Assembly: GCF_900636545.1 (NCBI RefSeq)
Contig: NZ_LR134290.1
Location: forward strand, 1,860,001-1,924,000
From: Pseudomonas mendocina
GTDB taxonomy: Bacteria; Pseudomonadota; Gammaproteobacteria; Pseudomonadales; Pseudomonadaceae
Direction of reading: 5' to 3'
Length of the DNA: 64,000 bases
The notes beneath the pieces are model-generated. The model had not been told where the DNA came from. It saw nothing but the letters and a program-made list of their open reading frames with translations, and ran no database searches. A program made the position numbers and the translations under genes. Position 1 is the stretch's first letter. Every line of letters begins with the position of its first letter. Below are positions 34,712 through 43,230 of the stretch, piece after piece.

Positions 34712-35137
34712 GTGAGAAAATCTCAGGCGGGCTTCACGCTCATTGAAATCATGGTGGTGGTGGTGATTCTGGGCATTCTGGCGGCGCTGGTGGTGCCACA
34801 GGTGATGAGCCGGCCGGATCAGGCCAAGGTCACTGCCGCCCAGAACGACATCCGTGCCATCGGTGCTGCACTGGATATGTACAAGCTCGACAACCACAAC
34901 TACCCCAGCACCCAGCAGGGGCTGGAGGCACTGGTGAACAAGCCGAGCGGTAACCCGCCGGCGAAGAACTGGAACAAGGACGGCTACCTCAAGCGCCTAC
35001 CGATCGACCCCTGGGGTAATCCTTATCAGTACCTGGCGCCCGGCACCAAGGGTGCCTTCGATCTCTATTCGCTCGGCGCCGACGGCAAGCAGGGCGGCAG
35101 CGACCTGAACGCCGACATCGGCAACTGGGATCTCTGA
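34712..35137 (+). CDS. gspG: Major pseudopilin GspG (XcpT)
   Basis: The 141-residue major pseudopilin. The prepilin peptide is six residues plus Gly; cleavage falls after Gly7 (MRKSQAG|FTLIE), with Glu at position +5. The C-terminal half has the GspG calcium-site layout (DPWGNPYQYLAPG, then DLYSLGADGKQGG). The start is GTG 34712, three bases after the gspF stop. Requires a prepilin peptidase encoded outside the window. Confidence 0.96.
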   Translation: MRKSQAGFTLIEIMVVVVILGILAALVVPQVMSRPDQAKVTAAQNDIRAIGAALDMYKLDNHNYPSTQQGLEALVNKPSGNPPAKNWNKDGYLKRLPIDPWGNPYQYLAPGTKGAFDLYSLGADGKQGGSDLNADIGNWDL

Positions 35138-35144
35138 CCGGATC

Positions 35145-35666
35145 ATGATCGGCATGCCGGCACAGACGCGCGGTTTCACCCTGATCGAGCTGCTGGTGGT
35201 GCTGGTGATTCTCGGCAGTCTGATCGGCCTGGCCGTGTTCAGCACCGGCATCGCCGGACCGGCTCGCGAGTTGCGTAGCGAGGCCGAGCGGCTCAGCGGG
35301 CTGATCGGCGTACTGGTCGACGAAGCAGTGCTGGATAACCACGAATACGGCCTGAGCTTCACCCGTGAAGGCTATCGGGTGTTGCGCTATGACCCGCAGC
35401 GTGCCGAGTGGCAGGCGCTGGATCGGCAGACACACCGCTTGCCGGAGTGGGCAGAGTTGGCGTTCGAGATCGAGGGCGAGGCGCTCTCCCTGCCGGCAAC
35501 GAGCAGCACGGGTGCGCCGCAGCTGCTGATCCTTTCCAGTGGCGAACTGACGCCTTTTCGCCTGCGCCTGGCCGAGCGCCGGCGCGATGGCTTGCGCCTG
35601 CAACTGTCCAGCGACGGCTTCGGCCTGCCGCGTGTCGAGGAACTGGGTGCGGGGCGTGCCGAATGA
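35145..35666 (+). CDS. gspH: Minor pseudopilin GspH (XcpU)
   Basis: A 173-residue minor pseudopilin with prepilin cleavage after Gly10 (MIGMPAQTRG|FTLIE) and Glu at +5. The C-terminal half is the beta-rich GspH domain (FTREGYRVLRYDP, then LILSSGELTPFRLRL). The start at 35145 or 35154 (second Met) is undecided. It ends in a 4-bp overlap with gspI. Confidence 0.94.
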   Translation: MIGMPAQTRGFTLIELLVVLVILGSLIGLAVFSTGIAGPARELRSEAERLSGLIGVLVDEAVLDNHEYGLSFTREGYRVLRYDPQRAEWQALDRQTHRLPEWAELAFEIEGEALSLPATSSTGAPQLLILSSGELTPFRLRLAERRRDGLRLQLSSDGFGLPRVEELGAGRAE

Positions 35667-36046
35667 AGGGCGCTCGCGGTTTTACGCTGCTCGAAGTGCT
35701 GGTGGCGCTGGCCATCTTCGCCCTGGTCGCCGCCAGCGTGCTGACCGCCAGCGCGCGTAGCGTGCGTACCGCCAGTCAGCTGGAGGACAAGACCCTGGCC
35801 ATGTGGGTGGCCGACAATCGCCTGACCGAGTTGCAACTGGCGGACACGCCGCCAGCCGATGGCCGCGACCAAGGGCAGGTGGAATTCGCCGGGCGTCGTT
35901 GGCTTTGGCAGAGCGAGATCCAGGCGACCAGCGAGCCGGCCATGCGTCGCGTGACGCTTTGGGTCGCTGCTGAAGAGCGCGGCGCTAGCGGTGATCTACG
36001 TGAGCGGGCGCTGGTGACCCTCAGTGGTTTCCTGGGGGCGCCATGA
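35663..36046 (+). CDS. gspI: Minor pseudopilin GspI (XcpV)
   Basis: A 127-residue minor pseudopilin with cleavage after Gly6 (MKGARG|FTLLE). It matches the usual GspI length. It starts on the gspH stop (ATGA). Its last codons, GCG CCA TGA, overlap an ATG in the same way the ancestral gspI/gspJ junction would have, but that ATG now leads into a REP-containing insert rather than directly into gspJ. Confidence 0.95.
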   Translation: MKGARGFTLLEVLVALAIFALVAASVLTASARSVRTASQLEDKTLAMWVADNRLTELQLADTPPADGRDQGQVEFAGRRWLWQSEIQATSEPAMRRVTLWVAAEERGASGDLRERALVTLSGFLGAP

Positions 36047-36241
36047 TGCGTAGGAGCGAGCTCTGCTCGCGAATCCGTGGCGACGCCATTTCGCTCGCGA
36101 CGCTTGCTCCAGCCCGTAGGATGGGCCGGGCGGCGCTCCGCTTCAGCCTACCAATAGCGGCCAGCTCTGGTGGGCTAAAGCCCACCCTACCAACTGGTGA
36201 GCCTCAGCGGTTTTCTGGGGGCACCATGATGTGTGGGAGCG
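36011..36241. repeat. 48-bp imperfect direct repeat of the gspI/gspJ junction around a REP-like insert
   Basis: Copy 1 at 36011-36058 and copy 2 at 36194-36241 match at 42 of 48 positions, and each contains the end of a gspI-like sequence and CCATGATG. The 135 bp between hold several palindromes: GCGAGC-tct-GCTCGC at 36056-36070, a TCGCTCGC arm near 36091, and GGTGGGCT-AA-AGCCCACC at 36169-36186. The frame stays open from ATG 36043 to gspJ because the copies are 183 bp (61 codons) apart. Confidence 0.85.
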
Positions 36242-36900
36242 CTCAGCGCGGCTTTACCCTGCTGGAGCTGCTGATCGCCATCGCCATCTTCGCCCTGCTG
36301 GGGTTGGCCACCTACCGCATGCTCGACAGCGTGCTTAGCGCCGATGCCGTCACCCGTGAGCACGAGCGTCAGTTGCGTGAGCTGACTCGTGCTTTGTCCG
36401 CTTTCGAGCGCGATCTGCGCCAGGTGACGGTGCGGCCTATTCGCGACGCTTTTGGTGATGCCCAGCCGGCACTGCACGGCGATCTGGCCGATGCCACAGC
36501 GCTGGAGCTGACCCGCGCCGGCTGGCGCAACCCGCTCGGCCAGCCGCGCGCGGAGATACAGCGCGTGCGCTGGCAGCTCAGTGGCGAACAATGGCAGCGG
36601 CGTTATTGGCGTGTGCTGGACCGCGCGCAGGACAGTGCACCGCAAATCCAACAGGCGCTCGATGGTGTCGAGTCGCTGAGCCTGCGCTACCTAGACAAGG
36701 ACGGGCAGTGGCAGCCCGACTGGCCGCCGGCCAATGCCTCGGGCGATGGCCTGCTCACCGACTTGCCGCGAGCCATCGAGCTGCGCCTGCAGCATCGCCG
36801 TTATGGCGATTTACGTCGCCTGCTGCGCTTGCCGGACTTGCCGGCAGAAAACCGTGCCGGTGAGGCACCGGAAGAGCCGAATGAGGTGCCGCAGGCATGA
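36226..36900 (+). CDS. gspJ: Minor pseudopilin GspJ (XcpW)
   Basis: A 224-residue minor pseudopilin. Starting at ATG 36226, prepilin cleavage falls after Gly9 (MMCGSAQRG|FTLLE). The in-frame ATG at 36043 would add a 61-residue extension with no prepilin features, so it is rejected as the start. The C-terminal part is typical (SLRYLDKDGQWQPDWPP). The gene ends in a 4-bp overlap with gspK. GspJ forms the pseudopilus tip with I and K. Confidence 0.94.
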   Translation: MMCGSAQRGFTLLELLIAIAIFALLGLATYRMLDSVLSADAVTREHERQLRELTRALSAFERDLRQVTVRPIRDAFGDAQPALHGDLADATALELTRAGWRNPLGQPRAEIQRVRWQLSGEQWQRRYWRVLDRAQDSAPQIQQALDGVESLSLRYLDKDGQWQPDWPPANASGDGLLTDLPRAIELRLQHRRYGDLRRLLRLPDLPAENRAGEAPEEPNEVPQA

Positions 36901-37868
36901 AGCGCCAGAACGGCGTAGCGCTGATCACCGTACTGCTGGTGGTTGCCGTGGTAACGGTGGTCTGCGCCGGGCTGATCGCCCGGCAGCAGCTGTCGATACG
37001 CAGCAGTGCCAACCAGTTGCACGTGACTCAGGCCTGGCAATACGCGCTGGGTGGCGAGACCCTGGCCAAGGCGGTTCTACAACGTGATCTGCGCCAGGGC
37101 GATCCGCGCCAGCCCGTGGACCATCCACTGGAAGCCTGGGCCAGGCCGTTGAAGTTCCCGCTGGATGAGGGCGGCGAGCTGCGCGTGCGTATCGTCGACC
37201 CCAGCGGGCGCTTCAATCTCAACAGCCTGGTGCGCCAGGGCCGGCCTAACGAGTTGGCGGTATTGCGTCTGCGCCGTCTGTTGCAGCGCCTGGGCATGGA
37301 TAAACCCTACGCCGAGCGTCTGCTGGACTGGCTGGACAACGACAGCGAGCCGCAGGGTGGCAGGGGCGCCGAGGACAGCCAGTACCTGCTGGCGACGCCG
37401 CCTTATCGTACGGCTAGCCGTGAGATCACCGATGTTTCCGAGTTGCGCCTGTTGCTGGAGATGGAGGAGGCCGACTATCGACGTTTGCTGCCCTTCGTCA
37501 GTGCGTTGCCCGGCGAGGCGTTGCTCAACGTCAATACGGCCTGCGCCATGGTGCTCTCCAGCTTGTCCGATGGTTTGACGCCGGATGCGGCGCTGGCGCT
37601 GATCGCCGCGCGTGGCGCCGATGGCTACGCCAGCCCGGCAGCCTTTGCCGCGCAGCCTGCGCTTGCCGGCCTGGGCGAACAGGCGGTGCAGGGGCTGGCG
37701 GTTGGCAGCCAGTATTTCGAGGTGTTCAGCGAAGTGAGCCTGGGTGAACGCCGGGTGGTATTGCGCAGCCTGTTGCAGCGCAGCAATGATGGCCGGGTCA
37801 GTGTCCTGGCGCGTGACCTGGGGCAGGGCGGGCTGCCGCCAGCGCCGATTGAGGAAGAACAAGAATGA
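36897..37868 (+). CDS. gspK: Minor pseudopilin GspK (XcpX)
   Basis: A 323-residue pseudopilus tip protein. The prepilin site is MKRQNG|VALITVLLV, lacking Glu at +5, as usual for GspK. The alpha domain that caps the tip spans roughly 100-290 (DWLDNDSEPQGGRGAEDSQY, then LLNVNTACAMVLSSL). It overlaps gspJ and gspL by 4 bp each. Confidence 0.95.
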   Translation: MKRQNGVALITVLLVVAVVTVVCAGLIARQQLSIRSSANQLHVTQAWQYALGGETLAKAVLQRDLRQGDPRQPVDHPLEAWARPLKFPLDEGGELRVRIVDPSGRFNLNSLVRQGRPNELAVLRLRRLLQRLGMDKPYAERLLDWLDNDSEPQGGRGAEDSQYLLATPPYRTASREITDVSELRLLLEMEEADYRRLLPFVSALPGEALLNVNTACAMVLSSLSDGLTPDAALALIAARGADGYASPAAFAAQPALAGLGEQAVQGLAVGSQYFEVFSEVSLGERRVVLRSLLQRSNDGRVSVLARDLGQGGLPPAPIEEEQE

Positions 37869-39004
37869 CACCCCTATGGATTTTCCTGCCGCCCGAGGCG
37901 TGCCACGAACTGTCCGCGGATCTTCCCGTGCAGTGGGTCACGGCAGACGGCAGCCGCTCCTTGAGCCTGTCCGATGCCCTGGCGGATTTGCCCGCGCACT
38001 GGGAACTGGTGCTACCGGTGGAGGCCGTGACTGCATGCGCCGTGCACTTGCCGACGCAGAAGGCGCGCTGGATGCGCCAGGCGCTGCCGTTCGCGGTGGA
38101 GGAACTGCTGGCCGAGGATGTCGAACTGATGCATTTGGCCCTGGGCGAGCGCCTGGGCGATGGCCGGCATCGGGTCTATGCCATGCGCGTCGCCTGGCTA
38201 CGTGAATGCCTGGCGCTGTTCGCCGCGCAGCCACCTCAGGCCATCCGCGTCGACGCTGACCTGCTGCCGCGCCACGGCAGCCAACTGCTCTGGCTGCACT
38301 CGCGTTGGTTGCTGGGGGGCGAGGCGCCCTGGCGTCTGGCCCTGCAAGGTGAGGACTGGCCGGCGCTGGCAGGACGTTGCACGCCACCCTGCGTCGCGCG
38401 AGCGCCGGCCAGCCAGGCGCTGCCCGAGCCGGTCGATGAACGGCTACAAGTGGCGGATGCGCATCAATGGCTGGTGCAACAGGGCGGTGGCGTCGACCTG
38501 GCACAGGGCGCGTTCGCCCTGCGCCAGAGCGGCGAGGGTTGGCTGCGCTGGCGCCCGCTGGGCGGGGTGCTGGCGCTGTGTCTGGTCTTGCAGTGGGGCT
38601 TCAATCTGGCGCAGGGCTGGTATCTGCAGCGCGAAGCCGATGCCTACGCTGCCTCCAGTGAGGCGCTGTATCGCGAGCTGTTTCCGCAGGACAACAAGCT
38701 GATCAACCTGCGTGCGCAGTTCGATCAGCACCTGGCGCAGTCTGCCGGCAGCGACAGCCCGCTACTCGGATTGCTTGCCGAAGTGGCTGCCGCTTTGAAT
38801 GCCGATGGCGCTGCACAGGTGCAGGTCAACCAGCTCGACTACAGCGCGATTCGAGCCGATTTGTCGCTGCAGTTGCAGGCGCCCGGTTTCGCCGAGCTGG
38901 AACGCTTGCGTGAGCGCCTGGAGGATTCGGGGTTGTCCGTGCAGATGGGCTCGGCAAGCCGAGAGGCCGAGGGTGTCAGCGCGCGCGTGGTGATAGGAGG
39001 ATGA
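37865..39004 (+). CDS. gspL: Type II secretion protein GspL (XcpY)
   Basis: A 379-residue inner membrane protein. The cytoplasmic actin-like domain (about 1-210) recruits GspE. A single TM helix follows at about 222-242 (LGGVLALCLVLQWGFNL), then the periplasmic ferredoxin-like domain (about 290-379) that binds GspM. 4-bp overlaps on both sides tie it to K and M. Confidence 0.94.
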   Translation: MTPLWIFLPPEACHELSADLPVQWVTADGSRSLSLSDALADLPAHWELVLPVEAVTACAVHLPTQKARWMRQALPFAVEELLAEDVELMHLALGERLGDGRHRVYAMRVAWLRECLALFAAQPPQAIRVDADLLPRHGSQLLWLHSRWLLGGEAPWRLALQGEDWPALAGRCTPPCVARAPASQALPEPVDERLQVADAHQWLVQQGGGVDLAQGAFALRQSGEGWLRWRPLGGVLALCLVLQWGFNLAQGWYLQREADAYAASSEALYRELFPQDNKLINLRAQFDQHLAQSAGSDSPLLGLLAEVAAALNADGAAQVQVNQLDYSAIRADLSLQLQAPGFAELERLRERLEDSGLSVQMGSASREAEGVSARVVIGG

Positions 39005-39531
39005 CCGGCATGTCGAAGATGGGCCTGAGTGAAAGCCTGCAACAGCATTGGCAGCGTTCGCCGTTGGCGCTGCGCTGGCAGGCACTGCCGGCGCGTGATC
39101 GTCTGGCGCTCGTGGCGCTGGGCGTGTTCCTGTTGCTGGTGCTGTTCTACCTGGCGTTGTGGCAACCGGCGCAGCGCCACGCACAGGACGCTCGCGCCGC
39201 GTTCGAGGAGCAGCGCGCGCTGTATGCCTACCTGCAAAGCCGTGCGCCGCAGGTACAGGGTCGTGACCTGCAGCCACGCACCAGCATCGACCCGGCACGC
39301 CTGCAGGGCGTGGTAACGGCCACTGCGGCCGAGCAGGGGCTGGTGATCGAGCGCCTGGATACCGAAGGTTTTGCTGCGGTACAGGTCAACCTGCAGCCGG
39401 TGGCGTTCGCCCAGTTGCTGCGCTGGATCGAGGTGCTGGAAGGACAGGGCATCCGCGTTGAGGAAGCCGGGCTGGATCGCGCCGAGGAGAATCGCGTGAT
39501 TTCGCGCCTCAGCCTGCGTGTAGATGGGTAG
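39001..39531 (+). CDS. gspM: Type II secretion protein GspM (XcpZ)
   Basis: A 176-residue bitopic inner membrane protein; a TM helix at about 34-53 (LALVALGVFLLLVLFYLALW) follows a short cytoplasmic part, and the periplasmic ferredoxin-like domain follows. The start at 39001 overlaps the gspL stop (ATGA); MSKMG at 39010 is an alternative. Last gene of the secretion operon; no gspN follows. Confidence 0.93.
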   Translation: MTGMSKMGLSESLQQHWQRSPLALRWQALPARDRLALVALGVFLLLVLFYLALWQPAQRHAQDARAAFEEQRALYAYLQSRAPQVQGRDLQPRTSIDPARLQGVVTATAAEQGLVIERLDTEGFAAVQVNLQPVAFAQLLRWIEVLEGQGIRVEEAGLDRAEENRVISRLSLRVDG

Positions 39532-40024
39532 GGCGCGCCACGCGCACCGGCTTCCCACGCGTTTCGCTACCAGATCGGTTATGTCTGTGCGCATGGTGCT
39601 CCTACGGTTTTAGGCGGGGTATCGGTAACAGTGCGCACCCGATTGGGCGGTTAGGGAACGTTGTTGCGCCGATAGGGTGCCAGTTTCAGCGGTAGATGGC
39701 GGGTGTGGGAGTCGTTAGCGCCCATGCCATCGGGCTTTACAGAAATCTGGCCTGAGTATTGCCTTAATTATCCGTTTACCTTTTCTGCTTGATCACTCCT
39801 TTTTCAAGCTGTCAATATCTACGCCCGGCGCATCCAGTGCTTCTGTAATTAGTTGTCGCATTGAGGAAATATCGCCTCATTGCCTGCCGCTAGAATGCCG
39901 CTCACCCAGCCAAGGCCCTTTGTCGCTTGTCCACCACGACAGCGCAGCACCGCCTTCTACAATCCATAAAAGGCCCGGGCCCCTCACTGCCATCGATGCC
40001 ATACCCAATTCGAAGGAGCAAAGA
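39532..40024. other. Intergenic region upstream of aotJ
   Basis: A 493-bp gap without a credible gene. It becomes AT-richer from about 39750. It carries one ArgR-type motif (39854-39874) and an aotJ ribosome binding site, AAGGAG, at 40013-40018. I found no clear terminator for the gsp operon. Confidence 0.55.
39854..39874 (+). promoter_or_regulatory. ArgR-type half-site upstream of aotJ
   Basis: TGTCGC followed by eight bases, AA and five bases matches the published Pseudomonas ArgR consensus TGTCGCN8AAN5. A second, weaker TATCGC begins at 39870. Expected to mediate arginine induction of the aot operon. Confidence 0.65.
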
Positions 40025-40798
40025 ATGAAGAAGATCGCACTGCTCGGCGCCCTGGCGCTGTCCCTGATGTCGCCCCTGGCGCTGGCCGAGAAGCCGCTGC
40101 GCATTGGCATCGAGGCGGCCTATCCGCCCTTCGCATTCAAGACTCCCGATGGTCAGATCGCCGGCTTCGACTACGACATCGGCAACGCCCTGTGCGAAGA
40201 GATGAAGGTCGAGTGCAAGTGGATCGAGCAGGAGTTCGACGGTCTGATCCCGGCGCTGAAGGTGCGCAAGTTCGACGCCGTGCTGTCGTCCATGTCGATC
40301 ACCGAAGATCGCAAGAAATCCGTGGATTTCACTGGCAAGTACTACGCCACCCCGGCCAAGCTGGCGATGAAAGCCGGTACCGAGATCAAGGACCCGCTGG
40401 TTGACCTGAAAGGCAAGAAAATCGGCGTGCAGCGCTCGTCCGTGTATGACCGTTACGCCACCGACATCTTCGCTCCGGCCGGCGCCGAAATCGTGCGTTA
40501 CAGCTCGCAGAACGAGGTGTTCCTGGACATGCAGTCCGGCCGCCTCGACGCCACCCTGGCCGATTCGGTGAACATCGATGACGGTTTCCTCAAGACCGAC
40601 GGTGGCAAGGGCTTCGCCTTCGTAGGACCGGACTTTACCGACGTGAAGTACTTCGGCGAAGGCCAGGGCATTGCCGTGCGCAAGGGTGACAAGGCGCTGG
40701 CCGACAAGATCAGCGCGGCCATCCTGGCCATTCGCGCCAACGGCAAGTACAAGGAAGTGCAGGACAAGTACTTCGACTTCGACGTTTACGGCGAGTAA
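40025..40798 (+). CDS. aotJ: Arginine/ornithine-binding periplasmic protein AotJ
   Basis: A 257-residue ABC substrate-binding protein for arginine and ornithine, family 3. A Sec signal peptide (1-20, ending ALA) precedes the domain signature [20 protein letters not shown]. The amino-acid ligand residues [10 protein letters not shown] (about 96-105) and the [11 protein letters not shown] loop are intact. The start is ATG 40025, with AAGGAG six bases upstream; an upstream ATG at 39920 is not supported. A terminator-like hairpin follows the stop, so it should be made in excess over the permease. Confidence 0.94.
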   Translation: MKKIALLGALALSLMSPLALAEKPLRIGIEAAYPPFAFKTPDGQIAGFDYDIGNALCEEMKVECKWIEQEFDGLIPALKVRKFDAVLSSMSITEDRKKSVDFTGKYYATPAKLAMKAGTEIKDPLVDLKGKKIGVQRSSVYDRYATDIFAPAGAEIVRYSSQNEVFLDMQSGRLDATLADSVNIDDGFLKTDGGKGFAFVGPDFTDVKYFGEGQGIAVRKGDKALADKISAAILAIRANGKYKEVQDKYFDFDVYGE

Positions 40799-40818
40799 AC
40801 GCTCCGGGGCAGATTGAA

Positions 40819-40855
40819 GTGGCACTAACCTTTGCCGAGGTTGTGCCACTTTTTT
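40819..40855 (+). terminator. Intercistronic terminator/attenuator aotJ-aotQ
   Basis: AGTGGCAC and GTGCCACT pair (with AACC/GGTT extending the stem and one bulge), followed by a run of T. This is a typical Rho-independent terminator placed inside the operon, so only part of transcription reaches the permease genes. Confidence 0.8.
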
Positions 40856-40880
40856 CTTGGTTAATCCTGTAGAGCAGCTG

Positions 40881-40906
40881 CCTGAACGCCTGTACAGGCG
40901 TTCAGG
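40881..40906. repeat. Perfect 26-bp palindrome upstream of aotQ
   Basis: Both halves (CCTGAACGCCTGT and ACAGGCGTTCAGG) match exactly over 13 bp. It lies 26 bp after the attenuator and 77 bp before the aotQ start. It could be an RNA stability stem or a dyad operator; it has no T tract. Confidence 0.7.
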
Positions 40907-40983
40907 TGTTGTACGCCGCTTGGGCGACATCATTTTCCTTTGTGCTATACGGCGCCATCGCGGTGCCTGAGAGGTATTGGCGC

Positions 40984-41673
40984 ATGCTTCAAGGCTACGG
41001 CTTGACCATTCTCGATGGTGCCTGGCTTACCGTGCAGTTGGCGCTGCTGTCGATGGCGGTCGCCGTCGCGCTTGGCCTGCTCGGTGCGGCTTTTCGTCTG
41101 TCACCAGTGAAATGGCTGGCCCTGATGGGCGAGACCTACGCCACGGTGATTCGCGGTATTCCCGAGCTGGTGCTGATCCTGCTGATCTTCTTCGGCGGTC
41201 AGGACCTGGTGAACCGCATCGCTCCGCTGCTGGGGCATGAGGATTACATCGATATCAATCCATTCGTTGCAGGTGTCGGCACGTTGGGCTTCATCTACGG
41301 CGCCTATCTGTCGGAAACCTTCCGCGGTGCCTTCATGGCGATCCCGAAAGGGCAGGGCGAGGCGGGAATGGCGTATGGCATGAGCCCGCTGCGGGTGTTC
41401 TTGCGCATCCTCGTGCCGCAGATGATCCGCATGGCGATTCCTGGCATCACCAATAACTGGCTGGTACTGGTCAAGGCCACTGCGCTGATCTCCCTGGTGG
41501 GGCTGCAGGACATGATGGCCCGGGCCAAGAGCGCCGGTGATGCGACCCGCGAGCCGTTCATCTACATCCTCCTGGTAGCCGCCGTGTACCTGGCGATCAC
41601 CAGCGTGTCGCTGCTGGTGTTGCGCTATATCGAGCGTCGCTATTCGGTCGGCGTGAAAGCCGCCGAGCTCTGA
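40984..41673 (+). CDS. aotQ: Arginine/ornithine ABC permease AotQ
   Basis: A 229-residue inner membrane permease of the HisQ/HisM family. Five hydrophobic segments; the EAA-loop equivalent reads GQGEAGMAYGMSP. The preferred start is ATG 40984 (MLQGYGLT), with GAGAGGT about eleven bases upstream; the upstream ATG at 40906 gives a less typical N-terminus. The next permease gene starts 10 bp after the stop. Confidence 0.93.
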   Translation: MLQGYGLTILDGAWLTVQLALLSMAVAVALGLLGAAFRLSPVKWLALMGETYATVIRGIPELVLILLIFFGGQDLVNRIAPLLGHEDYIDINPFVAGVGTLGFIYGAYLSETFRGAFMAIPKGQGEAGMAYGMSPLRVFLRILVPQMIRMAIPGITNNWLVLVKATALISLVGLQDMMARAKSAGDATREPFIYILLVAAVYLAITSVSLLVLRYIERRYSVGVKAAEL

Positions 41674-41683
41674 GGGAGTGACC

Positions 41684-42382
41684 ATGCTTTTCGATTACAA
41701 CGTGGTACTCGACAGCCTGCCGCTGTACTTCGGCGGTGTGCTGGTGACCCTCAAGCTGCTGCTCATCGCCCTGGCTGTGGGTCTGCTGCTGGCGGTGCCG
41801 CTGGCGATCATGCGGGTATCCAGGCAAAAACTGATCAACTTCCCTGCCTGGCTCTATACCTACGTGATCCGCGGCACGCCGATGCTGGTACAGCTGTACT
41901 TGCTGTACTACGGCCTGGCCCAGTTCGAGGCGGTGCGCGAGACCTTCATGTGGCCCTACCTGTCCAGCGCCACCTTCTGTGCCTGCCTGGCCTTCGCCAT
42001 CAATACCAGTGCCTACACCGCGGAAATCCTCGCGGGCAGTCTCAAGGCCACGCCGCCGGGCGAAATCGAGGCGGCCAAGGCCATGGGCATGTCGCGCCGC
42101 AAGCTGTACCAGCGCATCCTGCTGCCGTCGGCGTTGCGCCGGGCGCTGCCGCAGTACAGCAACGAGGTGATCATGATGCTGCACACCACCAGCCTGGCTT
42201 CGGCGGTTACCCTTGTCGACATCACCGGTGCGGCCAAGACTCTCAGCTCGCAGTACTACATGCCGTTCGAAGCCTACGTCACTGCCGGCCTGTTCTATCT
42301 GGCGCTGACCTTCATCCTGGTGCGCTTGTTCAAGCTGGCCGAACGCCGCTGGCTGGCCTACCTGGCGCCGCGCAAGGCCTGA
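41684..42382 (+). CDS. aotM: Arginine/ornithine ABC permease AotM
   Basis: A 232-residue partner permease of AotQ. The family EAA loop is TPPGEIEAAKAMGMSRRKLY. The start is ATG 41684, with AGGGAG a few bases upstream; a GTG at 41678 is also in frame. The ATPase gene begins 28 bp after the stop; the additional gene (aotO) known between aotM and aotP in P. aeruginosa is not present. Confidence 0.93.
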   Translation: MLFDYNVVLDSLPLYFGGVLVTLKLLLIALAVGLLLAVPLAIMRVSRQKLINFPAWLYTYVIRGTPMLVQLYLLYYGLAQFEAVRETFMWPYLSSATFCACLAFAINTSAYTAEILAGSLKATPPGEIEAAKAMGMSRRKLYQRILLPSALRRALPQYSNEVIMMLHTTSLASAVTLVDITGAAKTLSSQYYMPFEAYVTAGLFYLALTFILVRLFKLAERRWLAYLAPRKA

Positions 42383-42410
42383 TGCCATCACGATTCAAGA
42401 GACCCCGAAC

Positions 42411-43175
42411 ATGTACAAACTCGAAGTTCAGGACCTGCACAAGCGCTACGGCAGCCATGAGGTGATCAAGGGCGTGTCGATGGCGGCCAAGGCCGGCGAC
42501 GTGATCAGCATCATCGGCTCTAGCGGCTCGGGCAAGAGCACCTTCCTGCGCTGCCTGAACCTGCTGGAGCAGCCGCATGCGGGCAAGATTCTGCTCAACG
42601 GCGAAGAGCTGAAGCTGGTGCCGGCCAAGGACGGTTCGTTGCGCGCCGCCGATGCCAAGCAGTTGCAGCGTATGCGCTCGCGCCTGGCCATGGTGTTCCA
42701 GCACTTCAACCTGTGGTCGCACATGAGCGCCCTGGAGAACGTGATGGAGGCGCCGGTGCATGTGCTTGGCGTCAGCAAGGCCGAGGCTCGCGACAAGGCC
42801 GAGCACTACCTGGCCAAGGTTGGCGTTGCGCACCGCAAGGATGCCTACCCGGCGCACATGAGCGGTGGCGAGCAGCAGCGCGTAGCCATTGCCCGTGCCC
42901 TGGCGATGGAGCCGGAGGTGATGTTGTTCGACGAACCGACTTCGGCACTCGACCCGGAGTTGGTCGGCGAAGTGCTCAAGGTGATGCAGGATCTGGCCAC
43001 GGAAGGCCGCACCATGGTGGTAGTGACCCACGAGATGGGGTTTGCCCGCGAGGTGTCGAATCAGCTGGTGTTCCTGCACAAGGGGCTGGTGGAAGAGCAC
43101 GGTTGCCCGAAGGAAGTGCTGGCCAATCCGCAATCCGAGCGGCTCAAGCAGTTCCTTTCCGGTAGTCTCAAATAA
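42411..43175 (+). CDS. aotP: Arginine/ornithine ABC transporter ATPase AotP
   Basis: A 254-residue ABC ATPase of the HisP type. Walker [10 protein letters not shown] begins at about residue 36, the Q loop is VFQHFNLW, the signature is [15 protein letters not shown], and Walker B is [15 protein letters not shown]. Complete and of normal length. Energises the AotQM permease. The argR gene starts 55 bp after the stop. Confidence 0.95.
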   Translation: MYKLEVQDLHKRYGSHEVIKGVSMAAKAGDVISIIGSSGSGKSTFLRCLNLLEQPHAGKILLNGEELKLVPAKDGSLRAADAKQLQRMRSRLAMVFQHFNLWSHMSALENVMEAPVHVLGVSKAEARDKAEHYLAKVGVAHRKDAYPAHMSGGEQQRVAIARALAMEPEVMLFDEPTSALDPELVGEVLKVMQDLATEGRTMVVVTHEMGFAREVSNQLVFLHKGLVEEHGCPKEVLANPQSERLKQFLSGSLK

Positions 43176-43230
43176 TAAGAAGCTAGACTGCGCACTGAAC
43201 CGGTGCACAGCGGACCTTGAACAGACACTA

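Noticed and set aside
36043..36225. 61-codon N-terminal extension of GspJ from ATG 36043
   Set aside because: It would bury the prepilin peptidase site far from the N-terminus and encodes palindromic sequence; the start at 36226 gives a normal prepilin leader.
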